The translations under genes and the position numbers were made by a program. From Streptomyces griseus (lineage in GTDB: Bacteria; Bacteroidota; Bacteroidia; Chitinophagales; Chitinophagaceae), in assembly GCA_943323705.2 (NCBI GenBank), contig CALPIT020000119.1, positions 1 through 7,747 of the forward strand: a stretch of 7,747 nucleotides of DNA, written 5' to 3'. The first letter of the stretch is position 1. Every line of letters begins with the position of its first letter. Positions 1 to 6,211 of the stretch are shown one piece after another. A model generated the notes under the pieces. That model was not told where the DNA came from. It did not search any database and was given only the letters and a program-made list of their open reading frames with translations.

Positions 1-1279
1 GGAATCTGTTTTCGATTGTGCTCCATGGATCTTCTGTCATTTGTTTGATAGAAAGACTCATTTTGCGTGTTTCTTTATCTAGCGTAACCACTTTAGCTTC
101 GTGTTCGTCACCTAATTTGAAGAACTCTTTAGCGTTGATTGGTGTATTAGCCCAAGTAATTTCACTTACGTGAACCAAACCTTCAACACCAGGAGTGATT
201 TCAAGGAATGCACCGTAATCTTCGATATTTACAACTTTACCTTTAACGATTTCACCTTCTTTAAGATTTTCTGCTAAAGTATCCCAAGGATGAGGAGTCA
301 ATTGTTTTAAGCCTAAGCTGATTCTTCTCTTATCATCATCAAAATCAAGAACAACCACATTCAACTTCTGGTCCAATTTAAGAACCTCAGAAGGGTGGTT
401 GATACGACCCCATGAAATATCAGTGATATACAACAAACCATCCAATCCACCCAAATCAAGGAATGCTCCGAAATCAGTGATGTTTTTGATAGTTCCTTCC
501 AATACCTGACCTTTTTCAAGTTTGCCGATAATTTCAGCTCTTTGAGCTTCGATATCGCTTTCAATAAGTGCTTTGTGAGATACAACCGCATTTTTAATGG
601 TTTCGTTGATTTTAACCACTTTGAATTCCATTGTTTTACCAACGAATTGATCGTAATCAGTAACTGGTTTAACGTCAATTTGAGAACCCGGTAAGAATGT
701 TTCCATACCGAATACATCAACGATAAGACCACCTTTAGTTTTGCTGGTAACCAAACCTGTAACGATTTCGCCGGTTTTGTTAACCTCAACGATTCTTTCC
801 CAGGCTCTAGTAATTCTTGCAGATTTACGACTAAGATTTAAATTACCATCTCTGTCTTCTTTTTCTACAACCATTACTTCAATGATATCACCCACTTTAA
901 CACCACCAGGGATATCTCTGAATTCATTTAAAGAAATCAAACCATCACTTTTGAAGCCGATGTTTACCACGGCGTCAGTTTTGGTTAATGATTCAACAGT
1001 TGCCTGGATCATTTCGCCATCAGTGATTTGTTTGAAAGTAGCGTCGTAAACGGCGTCATACTTTGATCTTTCGTCTTTTGAATAAGCAGCTACGTTTCTT
1101 TTGTCGCGGCTCCAGTCGAAATCATCATGAGCAGTTTCGATTTTCGCTTCCACCTTAATAGGCTCAGCAACTGTTTCTGCAGCAGCAGGTTCGTTTGTTG
1201 TCGCAGTAGCTTCAGCTTCATGAGAAGCGATAGGCTCCTGTTCTTCTGCGTTTAATTGTTTGAAAAAATTTGTGAACAT
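1..1279 (-). CDS. rpsA: 30S ribosomal protein S1, 5' part (3' end beyond window)
   Basis: Ribosomal protein S1 binds mRNA on the 30S subunit and helps load A/U-rich, weakly structured leaders. Translation from the ATG at 1277-1279 stays open to the window edge, giving 426 residues. An acidic, Ala/Glu-rich extension of about 60 residues comes first, followed by a charged stretch containing DDFDWSRDKRN. Four S1-type OB folds follow, starting near residues 88 (GEMIQATV), 168 (GEIVTGLV), 255 (GQVLEGTVKNITDFGAFLDL) and 340 (GEIVKGKVVNIEDYGAFLEI). Repeats 3 and 4 carry the classic DFGAFL/DYGAFL and GLLYITDISW/GLVHVSEITW signatures, each closed by a S(L/I)xxKQ(L/M)T-DPW linker. Bacterial S1 usually has four to six such domains, so one or two more probably lie outside the window. 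The start is supported by a promoter box about 32 bp upstream; there is no Shine-Dalgarno sequence. The identification is very secure. Confidence 0.97.
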   Translation of the reverse strand, partial: MFTNFFKQLNAEEQEPIASHEAEATATTNEPAAAETVAEPIKVEAKIETAHDDFDWSRDKRNVAAYSKDERSKYDAVYDATFKQITDGEMIQATVESLTKTDAVVNIGFKSDGLISLNEFRDIPGGVKVGDIIEVMVVEKEDRDGNLNLSRKSARITRAWERIVEVNKTGEIVTGLVTSKTKGGLIVDVFGMETFLPGSQIDVKPVTDYDQFVGKTMEFKVVKINETIKNAVVSHKALIESDIEAQRAEIIGKLEKGQVLEGTIKNITDFGAFLDLGGLDGLLYITDISWGRINHPSEVLKLDQKLNVVVLDFDDDKRRISLGLKQLTPHPWDTLAENLKEGEIVKGKVVNIEDYGAFLEITPGVEGLVHVSEITWANTPINAKEFFKLGDEHEAKVVTLDKETRKMSLSIKQMTEDPWSTIENRF

Positions 1280-1286
1280 AAAATTA

Positions 1287-1306
1287 CCCGTGGTTTTTTA
1301 AACGGG
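1287..1306 (-). promoter_or_regulatory. Small hairpin in the rpsA 5' leader
   Basis: Reading on the minus strand, CCCGT pairs with ACGGG around a 10-nt A-rich loop. The stem ends about 8 nt before the rpsA ATG and lies close to the predicted transcript 5' end. The pairing is seen directly in the sequence. In gammaproteobacteria S1 represses its own mRNA through leader structure, but whether this five-pair stem does anything similar here is inference. Confidence 0.35.
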
Positions 1307-1310
1307 GAGG

Positions 1311-1318
1311 CAAAGGTA
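1311..1318 (-). promoter_or_regulatory. Probable rpsA promoter -7 element (TACCTTTG)
   Basis: On the minus strand the octamer TACCTTTG matches the Bacteroidota housekeeping -7 consensus TAnnTTTG at all fixed positions. About 19 bp further upstream is a T-run rather than a clean TTG -33 element. Transcription would begin near 1305, giving a leader of about 25 nt before the rpsA ATG. The good match and short distance to a highly expressed gene support the call; the weak -33 element limits confidence. Confidence 0.6.
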
Positions 1319-1384
1319 TTGTTTTTATGTGGGAAAAACGAGTGAAGGGGTAGCTTTTTTAGTGCGTGAGAGTAGGAATAGGAA

Positions 1385-1419
1385 AATGTAAAATGTAAAA
1401 TATTGAATGTAAAATGTAA
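1385..1419. repeat. Heptamer array, AATGTAA units
   Basis: Five consecutive 7-bp units can be read: AATGTAA, AATGTAA, AATATTG, AATGTAA, AATGTAA. Equivalently, the 16-mer AATGTAAAATGTAAAA occurs twice, at 1385-1400 and 1406-1421, offset by 21 bp. It lies in the non-coding gap upstream of the rpsA promoter. Runs of this type are, from memory, common between genes in Bacteroidota; no function is assigned. Confidence 0.7.
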
Positions 1420-1465
1420 AAGTGTTTTTTTCGGAAATGAAAAATCTTTTTCTCATGAAGAAAAA

Positions 1466-1500
1466 ACCTCATCCCCAACTTCTCTCCCGAGTGAGGGAGC
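1466..1500. repeat. Degenerate GC-rich intergenic repeat fragment
   Basis: The stretch contains CCTCATCCCCAACTTCTCTC followed by CCGAGTGAGGGAG. It resembles a widespread CCTCACCCC...CTCTCC...GGAGAG intergenic repeat known from many bacteria. It has an imperfect inverted arrangement, CTCCC with GGGAG around GAGTGA. The G/C-rich block stands out from the A/T-rich flanks. The family resemblance is from memory and was not searched. Confidence 0.45.
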
Positions 1501-1528
1501 AATGAAAATTATCTATTGAATTTTAAAT

Positions 1529-1573
1529 ATCGCCTTTGTGAATCTTTGTGCCTTCGTGTCTTAGCGGCGAAGA
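1529..1573. repeat. Degenerate CTTTGTG/CTTCGTG-type intergenic repeat
   Basis: Three related steps, CCTTTGTG, TCTTTGTG and CCTTCGTG, follow one another at about 10-bp spacing and run into TCTTAGCGGCGAAG. This resembles a repeat scattered between genes in Bacteroidota genomes that often yields spurious short ORFs when translated. The internal repetition is visible; the family assignment is from memory. Confidence 0.5.
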
Positions 1574-1650
1574 AAATAAATAATAAGAAAGTAAGAATAA
1601 AGAATAAGGAAGTGGCATTTATCAAAATAAAATTGAATATCGGTTGAGCC

Positions 1651-1696
1651 AACGCCAAACACCAAACGCCAAACAATAAACAATTCGTCAATTCGT
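1651..1696. repeat. Heptamer array (AACGCCA units) plus CAATTCGT tandem pair
   Basis: Five 7-bp steps run AACGCCA, AACACCA, AACGCCA, AACAATA, AACAATT. They are followed at 1681-1696 by two adjacent copies of CAATTCGT and then GG. This is a second array with the same 7-bp period as the one at 1385-1419 but a different unit. GCCAAAC-type and ATTCGTGG-type repeats are, from memory, recurrent intergenic elements in this phylum. Confidence 0.6.
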
Positions 1697-1718
1697 GGTT
1701 ACCCCAACAAAATGCAAT

Positions 1719-1750
1719 CAAAGTCCGCCTTTGGGGGATTGAGGGGGCTA
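1719..1750. repeat. Degenerate AAAGTCC...GGGGGATT...GGGGGCTA repeat
   Basis: The sequence CAAAGTCCGCCTTTGGGGGA followed by TTGAGGGGGCTA resembles the common Bacteroidota intergenic element with consensus close to AAAGTCCCC(T)TTAGGGGATTTAGGGGGC. It abuts the A-run that forms the U-tract of the terminator on the minus strand, so transcripts of the T9SS gene should end at or just inside it. The family match is from memory. Confidence 0.5.
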
Positions 1751-1783
1751 AAAAAAGAGGCCATCATTTCTGACGGCCTCTTT
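1750..1783 (-). terminator. Intrinsic terminator of the T9SS-sorted protein gene
   Basis: On the minus strand AAAGAGGCC pairs perfectly with GGCCTCTTT over nine base pairs (1754-1762 with 1775-1783) around a 12-nt loop. A T-run of seven, overlapping the stem base, follows in the minus-strand direction. The stem begins 26 bp after the TAA at 1810-1812. It separates the gene from rpsA, which lies downstream on the same strand and has its own promoter. Confidence 0.85.
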
Positions 1784-1809
1784 AAAACTATTATGAATGA
1801 GTGTATTTA

Positions 1810-4800
1810 TTAGTTCAACACTACTCTTTCTGATTGTAATCTAACGCCAGCTGCATCTGTTAAGTCGATGTAGTAAACGCCTTTAGCAGCATTTCTTAAA
1901 TCAATATCCATTCTTCCGAAAGGATTTGCAGGAGTAAATGCTTTTCTGTAAACTCTCGAACCTTTGCTGTCATAGATATTTACAAAACGAGGATTAGCAA
2001 CACCACTCAATTTGTTATTGTATCTAACTTGGAATGCACCTCTGTTTGGATTTGGATAGATAAACAATGAAGTGTTCAATGAGTCGATTACAGTTACTAC
2101 ATTAGAAACTGAAGAGCTACAACCGTTAGCGTCAGTTACTGTAGCTGTATAATCTCCCATTCCATCAATGTCAACTATACGTGTACCGCTAGTTTGACCA
2201 TTGATTGGTGATCCATTGTAAGTCCAAACGAATACATTACTTGCAGAAGCCGGATTTGCGGTTGCCGTTAATGTAGTAAGTAATCCTGGATATAAGCTTG
2301 TGAATGGAGCAGCAGATAATGATACTGAAGGATTTGCATTTACAGTAAGTGTAGCTGCGTCAGAATTTACGTTGCTGTTACAAGCAGAAACAGACATGGC
2401 CAAACGATATTTACGTTGGTTTAATGAAACTGTAGCACCTGTAATGGTAAGTGTATTTGTAGTAGCGCCACTAAATGCACCACCATTTGAAACAGCAAAC
2501 CAAGAGTTTCCTCCATCTGTGCTTTCTTCCCACTGGTATACTATTGGATTACCAGAAGTAGAACCAGATGTGAAGGTTACATTTCCATTTTCACAAACAG
2601 ATACATTTGATGGGTTTGTTACATCAGCAGCATTGATTGGATTTGAAACAATTACAGGAATAACAAGAGGACTTGAACTGCAATTTCCAGTATTTACAAC
2701 TACAGTATAATTAGTTGAAGTTGTTGGTGCAGCATAAACTGTATTCACAGCACCACCGGTATAAGCGGTAGTCAAAGCTGCATCAGTAAACAAGGCTGTT
2801 GTAGGAGACCAAGTTCCTGAAGCCAAAATTGGAGATGTATACGTAATACTAATCTGCCAATCTACTAAAGTACCTTCGTCGCCGTTTGCATTATCCACGA
2901 TAGCTAATTTCCAATCGCCATTTAAATTGGTCAACAATCCTGGCCAATCAGTAACAGATTGAACATAAGCAGTTGGACCAAAACCCGGACGCTTTTCAGC
3001 AGCGAATGTACCTGTACGAGGAGCAGCAGCGCCGCTTATAGTAGTTGTTGAAGTTGAACTGATCACTGTATTTGTGAAATTATCTGTAGCGTTACCACCA
3101 CCACCATTGTTCAAAGAACCTACAAGGTTAAGCACTTCACCGTTTGGCGCCACAAGGTTAATATCAATGTCACCTACCCAAGTATGGTTGATGTTGAATT
3201 TAACGCTGATGTCAGATACTACTGCATTAGCAGGGATATTAGATGAAGTGATAGCAGGTGATTCAACACCAGCTGGATCAGCATCAGTAATGGTAAGATT
3301 TACCGGGCCAGATGTAACTGTTGCAATTTCGCTTGCAGATGCTGAGTTGGTGATTTGTAAAGCTTGTGAACCTCCGTTACAAATGTTTGCAGAAGCCGGG
3401 TTAACAGTAGCTGTTAATGGGTTAACTGTTAATGTAGCATTACCAGTGAAATCTACAGCTGTACAAGAACCAGAGAAAACTGCACGATATTGATATCCGT
3501 TCATGCTGCTAGTTGCTCCAGTAATGGTAAGTGCGTTTGTAGTAGCACCAGCAAACATACCACCATTAGAAACTAAAGTCCAAGTTGCATTAGGACCAGT
3601 TCTTTGTTCCCAGAAAAATGAAGGATTATCTCCGTTTGCAGAAGCTGTAAATGTAACTGTTCCTCCACAACTAGTAGCTTGACTAATTGGAGAAGTAGCC
3701 AATGTTACTGGTACGCATGCACGAAGATCTACTAAGTAATCTTCAGTTTCGCCCCATGTGTAAGTTCCGCAAGCATTGATGTTGCCAGGAGTACCGGTTT
3801 CCACACTAACTACTCTCATTAGAGTAGTACCTAACACTGCGTTAGCAGGAATGAAAGCGTTTCCATTTTCAACGTGTGGGCCTTGAGTTCCAGCTGGAGA
3901 AACATAAACTTTCTCAGAAGCTTCAAGAGAACCATTACGGTTGTAATCAATCCAAACAGCAACGCTGTTGGTAAAGTTACCACCACAAGTTCCAATTTGA
4001 ATTGAGATTGGGTTAGTACCCCCAGCGATAATAACACCAGGAGCAGGGGCACCTGTACCTGAAGTATAGTTAGAATATTTGTTTTGAACAGATCCAAAGC
4101 CTGGAGCTAAAGAAGAACAAGTAGATGAATTATCCAATGTTCCGATTTTTACTCTAAAGATTTCTTCATCGGCAGTACTTGTTGCAGATGAAGTACAATA
4201 ACATCCTGAAGCAGGAGTTTGTGTAATTTGAATAGGAACTGAGTAACCAATGCTACCTGAGTTAGCACAAGTAACAGCTAAACGATACCATGTACTTGCA
4301 GTTAAACTTGTAGTTAAACTGTTATTAGTAGCACCTGCGATATCTGAGTATGTAACGTTATCAGGTGAAGATTGCCATTGGTAAGTGATGCCAGAACCAG
4401 AAACCGTAGCAGTGATGCCAAGATTAAATGGTGTTCCAGGGCAAGCATTGGTAACAGAAGCAGAAGTAGTTCCTGCGTCTGGAGTACCTGTACAACCTGA
4501 AGTTGAATAATCAACTAAGAAATGAAAATCTTGGAAATTATTAGGAATTGTTGTTCCATCAACTAACGCTGTCCAAGTGTTAGCAGTTAAATCATGTTGT
4601 TTTGCATTGTAGCCTGGTTGTGTTGTTGCACCAACAACTGTACTTGGAGGGGTGAAATTGCTCGTTAGTGCAGCATTAACACCAGTTTGCCATTCTACCC
4701 AATAAGTACCAGGAGGTAACACTACGTTTACGTTAGCTTCGATTTTCCAGATTAATCTGTCAGTACCAGCTGTAGCATTGAAAACTCTGTACATGTTAGC

Positions 4801-5241
4801 AGAGCTAGATGCTGTAAATACATTGGTAGTTAAATTACCAAAAATTGGAACAGCAGCACCTAAAGAAGGGTCTGTATCAAAAATTTGTAATCTCAAATCT
4901 TCAAATGGAGATGTAGCGCCTGTGTAAAAAGAAGAGTAAGCGAAAAATGTGAATTTGCTTACTGTCCATGTGCCACCGCTAACGGTAAAGTCATCGGCAA
5001 GTGAAGTGTTGTTGGCGATTTGTGCACCGAAACCGGCGTTTACATTACCAGCTTGAACTTCGCTCCAGGTAAAACCGGCAGGAGCGGCAGTACCATTGCT
5101 TGCTGTAGCGCCTGTAGACAAGTTGCCATTTACATACTGTTGGGCTTGTAAAGCACTACTCAAAAAACAGAATAATCCAAGGATCATCATGGTTTGATAG
5201 AAAAATCCTTTGATTTTTTTTAGTGTAGTTTTGGATTGCAT
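1810..5241 (-). CDS. Secreted multidomain Ig-like/GEVED/P-domain protein with T9SS type A sorting domain
   Basis: This 1143-residue protein is exported by Sec and then by the type IX system, probably to the cell surface or medium. A signal peptide (KK, hydrophobic MMILGLFCFL, cleavage near LQAQ-QY, residues 1-35) precedes an unassigned beta-rich region (36-246). Next come an Ig-like module (250-340), a GEVED domain (358-507, with the acidic loop DYNRNGSLE and the closing GETEDYLVDL), an Ig-like module (510-607), a proprotein-convertase P-domain (about 663-801, HTWVGDIDINLVAPNGE to GTLVDWQI) flanked by the two halves of another Ig-like module (about 612-632 and 807-865), an Ig-like module (870-968) and a PKD/Ig-like module (969-1052). 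The tail (1055-1143) is a type A sorting domain: FIYPNPNRGAFQV, KGSRVYRK, GVYYIDL, ERVVLN. No protease, glycosidase or other catalytic domain is visible, so an adhesive or structural role is inferred. The gene stands alone, with a terminator 26 bp downstream. Confidence 0.93.
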   Translation of the reverse strand: MQSKTTLKKIKGFFYQTMMILGLFCFLSSALQAQQYVNGNLSTGATASNGTAAPAGFTWSEVQAGNVNAGFGAQIANNTSLADDFTVSGGTWTVSKFTFFAYSSFYTGATSPFEDLRLQIFDTDPSLGAAVPIFGNLTTNVFTASSSANMYRVFNATAGTDRLIWKIEANVNVVLPPGTYWVEWQTGVNAALTSNFTPPSTVVGATTQPGYNAKQHDLTANTWTALVDGTTIPNNFQDFHFLVDYSTSGCTGTPDAGTTSASVTNACPGTPFNLGITATVSGSGITYQWQSSPDNVTYSDIAGATNNSLTTSLTASTWYRLAVTCANSGSIGYSVPIQITQTPASGCYCTSSATSTADEEIFRVKIGTLDNSSTCSSLAPGFGSVQNKYSNYTSGTGAPAPGVIIAGGTNPISIQIGTCGGNFTNSVAVWIDYNRNGSLEASEKVYVSPAGTQGPHVENGNAFIPANAVLGTTLMRVVSVETGTPGNINACGTYTWGETEDYLVDLRACVPVTLATSPISQATSCGGTVTFTASANGDNPSFFWEQRTGPNATWTLVSNGGMFAGATTNALTITGATSSMNGYQYRAVFSGSCTAVDFTGNATLTVNPLTATVNPASANICNGGSQALQITNSASASEIATVTSGPVNLTITDADPAGVESPAITSSNIPANAVVSDISVKFNINHTWVGDIDINLVAPNGEVLNLVGSLNNGGGGNATDNFTNTVISSTSTTTISGAAAPRTGTFAAEKRPGFGPTAYVQSVTDWPGLLTNLNGDWKLAIVDNANGDEGTLVDWQISITYTSPILASGTWSPTTALFTDAALTTAYTGGAVNTVYAAPTTSTNYTVVVNTGNCSSSPLVIPVIVSNPINAADVTNPSNVSVCENGNVTFTSGSTSGNPIVYQWEESTDGGNSWFAVSNGGAFSGATTNTLTITGATVSLNQRKYRLAMSVSACNSNVNSDAATLTVNANPSVSLSAAPFTSLYPGLLTTLTATANPASASNVFVWTYNGSPINGQTSGTRIVDIDGMGDYTATVTDANGCSSSVSNVVTVIDSLNTSLFIYPNPNRGAFQVRYNNKLSGVANPRFVNIYDSKGSRVYRKAFTPANPFGRMDIDLRNAAKGVYYIDLTDAAGVRLQSERVVLN
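2441..2493. repeat. Intragenic direct repeat, copy 1 (Ig-like module)
   Basis: These 53 bp match 3521-3573 at 44 positions by my count, at an offset of exactly 1080 bp (360 codons). They encode SNGGAFSGATTNTLTITGAT (residues 918-937), matching SNGGMFAGATTNALTITGAT (558-577). Retained identity at DNA level, including synonymous positions, suggests duplication of the Ig-like module or gene conversion between copies. Confidence 0.8.
3521..3573. repeat. Intragenic direct repeat, copy 2 (Ig-like module)
   Basis: This is the partner of 2441-2493, in the same reading frame 360 codons earlier in the protein. The GEVED domain lies on its N-terminal side, and the nested P-domain lies between the two copies. 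Confidence 0.8.
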
Positions 5242-5277
5242 AATAAAAATTTAGATTTACAAATAATAACTATCTCA

Positions 5278-5286
5278 CAAACTATA
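5278..5286 (-). promoter_or_regulatory. Possible -7-like box for the T9SS protein gene
   Basis: The minus strand reads TATAGTTTG, one base longer than the TAnnTTTG consensus, 36 bp upstream of the ATG at 5241. No TTG sits at the expected -33 distance. It is the best candidate in the gap but a weak one. Confidence 0.25.
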
Positions 5287-5293
5287 AATAGTT
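5280..5293. repeat. Short inverted repeat AACTAT-AA-ATAGTT between divergent genes
   Basis: AACTAT (5280-5285) and its reverse complement ATAGTT (5288-5293) are separated by AA. The element overlaps the possible -7-like box of the minus-strand gene. It could be an operator half-site pair or chance in A/T-rich sequence; a six-base arm is too short to decide. Confidence 0.3.
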
Positions 5294-5358
5294 GTAAAAT
5301 AATCGGGCGTAATTTACAATATATATAAGTGACGACAAACTATTTTTTTTAATTCGAC

Positions 5359-5366
5359 TTAATTTG
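5359..5366 (+). promoter_or_regulatory. Possible -7 box (TTAATTTG) for the acyltransferase operon
   Basis: TTAATTTG differs from TAnnTTTG at one fixed position. It lies about 60 bp before the preferred ATG at 5427, which would leave a T-rich leader of about 50 nt. No clear TTG -33 element is present, so this is tentative. Confidence 0.25.
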
Positions 5367-5426
5367 CTAGATGTCACTGATTTTCATCATTTTTTTTCTT
5401 TTTTTGGGGTTAAATTGTGCATCGAA

Positions 5427-6197
5427 ATGCAAAAAGCCGCTATGTCGGAAAAAAAATCAAATCATAGGAAAGCCATTGAATCTGGCTTTGTAAAAGGATT
5501 ACTTTATTTCATAATTGGCTTATTTAGTTATCCTGTAATAAATATTATCAGTAGGCTCAAAATCAATGGAATGGATAAGTTGAAGCAATTGCCTACCGCT
5601 AATGTGATGTTTGTGAGTAATCACCAGACTTATTTTGCGGATGTCATAACCATGATTCATATTTTTTGTGCTGCATCTTGGGGGAAGAAAAAAAGATTAG
5701 GAGTTCCTTATTATTTATTGAAACCTTTTACTACTATAAAATATGTTGCTGCTGCAGCTACAATGAGCAGTAGTTTTATTTCAAGAGTATTCACCCTTGC
5801 CGGAGCCATCACCGTAAAACGTGCCTGGAACGCCAATGCTGGTGAAGTAAGAAAAGGGCTTGAACTGGGTGACACCAGAGAAATCGCAAGAGCTTTGGAA
5901 TCCAATTGGGTCATTAATTTTCCGCAAGGAACAACAACGCCATTTGCACCAGGTAGAAAAGGCACCGCTTTTATCATTAAAAATTTCAAACCGATAGTTG
6001 TTCCGGTGGTCATTAATGGCTTTTCTGAAACTTTTGACAAAACAGGATTGAAAATAAAAAAATGGAATTCAAAACTTGAGGTTACTTTTAAAGATCCTTT
6101 GATCATAAATTACGAAGCTTCAAATGAAGACATATTGAAACAAGTGATGGAAGCCATCGAACAAATCGCGCCTGAAAAAAATCAGGCTCAATCTTAA
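5427..6197 (+). CDS. Divergent PlsC-like lysophospholipid acyltransferase family protein
   Basis: A membrane-associated acyltransferase of the PlsC/LPLAT fold, which moves acyl chains from acyl-CoA or acyl-ACP onto a lysolipid or similar acceptor. The 256 residues carry a hydrophobic N-terminal segment (about 23-43, VKGLLYFIIGLFSYPVINII) and the four family blocks: SNHQTYFAD (64-72), GAITVKR (126-132), NFPQGTTTPF (164-173) and PIVVPVVINGF (189-199). Two key motifs are altered: His66 and Asp72 are separated by five residues rather than the usual four, and the FPEGT glutamate is Gln167. I chose ATG 5427 (MQKAAM); ATG 5442 (MSEKK) is equally possible. The open frame continues back to a TTG at 5364, but that extension is read from T-tracts and would overlap the likely promoter. 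No Shine-Dalgarno sequence is visible. It is first in a probable operon with the thioesterase. The family is secure; the acceptor, and activity of the variant site, are unknown. Confidence 0.85.
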   Translation: MQKAAMSEKKSNHRKAIESGFVKGLLYFIIGLFSYPVINIISRLKINGMDKLKQLPTANVMFVSNHQTYFADVITMIHIFCAASWGKKKRLGVPYYLLKPFTTIKYVAAAATMSSSFISRVFTLAGAITVKRAWNANAGEVRKGLELGDTREIARALESNWVINFPQGTTTPFAPGRKGTAFIIKNFKPIVVPVVINGFSETFDKTGLKIKKWNSKLEVTFKDPLIINYEASNEDILKQVMEAIEQIAPEKNQAQS

Positions 6198-6211
6198 ATA
6201 AAAATAATACA

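Larger units (their letters stand above)
1319..1749. other. Gene-free, repeat-rich intergenic region
   Basis: I see no credible gene between the rpsA promoter and the terminator of the T9SS gene. The only open frame of note (70 codons, minus strand, 1509-1721) is composed of repeat-like sequence and low-complexity hydrophobic stretches, with no recognisable domain. The interval instead holds two heptamer arrays and three other repeat-like fragments, listed separately. Confidence 0.7.

Noticed and set aside
361..1049. Open frames overlapping rpsA (minus 361-789, plus 741-1049)
   Set aside because: They are out-of-frame shadows of the rpsA coding sequence, whose S1 domains are unambiguous in the other frame.
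1385..1696. CRISPR-like array
   Set aside because: The repeats are only 7 bp, contiguous, without unique spacers, and no cas gene is nearby.
1509..1721. 70-codon open frame on the minus strand in the rpsA upstream gap
   Set aside because: It is built from repeat-like sequence (the KTRRHKDSQRR part is a translation of the CTTTGTG/CTTCGTG element) with no domain, no start signal and no conserved context.
2839..3255. P-domain as evidence for a subtilisin-like protease
   Set aside because: No Asp/His/Ser catalytic blocks occur anywhere in the 1143 residues; in Bacteroidota the P-domain is often found without a protease.
2300..4514. Plus- and minus-strand open frames inside the T9SS protein gene
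   Set aside because: They are low-complexity shadows of a long Thr/Ala/Ser-rich coding sequence and show no recognisable domains.
5364..5426. TTG-initiated N-terminal extension of the PlsC-like protein
   Set aside because: The added 21 residues (HHFFSFFG and similar) derive from T-tracts and overlap the likely promoter region; ATG codons at 5427 and 5442 start just before the conserved protein.
5711..6106. 131-codon minus-strand open frame inside the PlsC-like gene
   Set aside because: It is antisense to all the conserved acyltransferase blocks and has no domain of its own.
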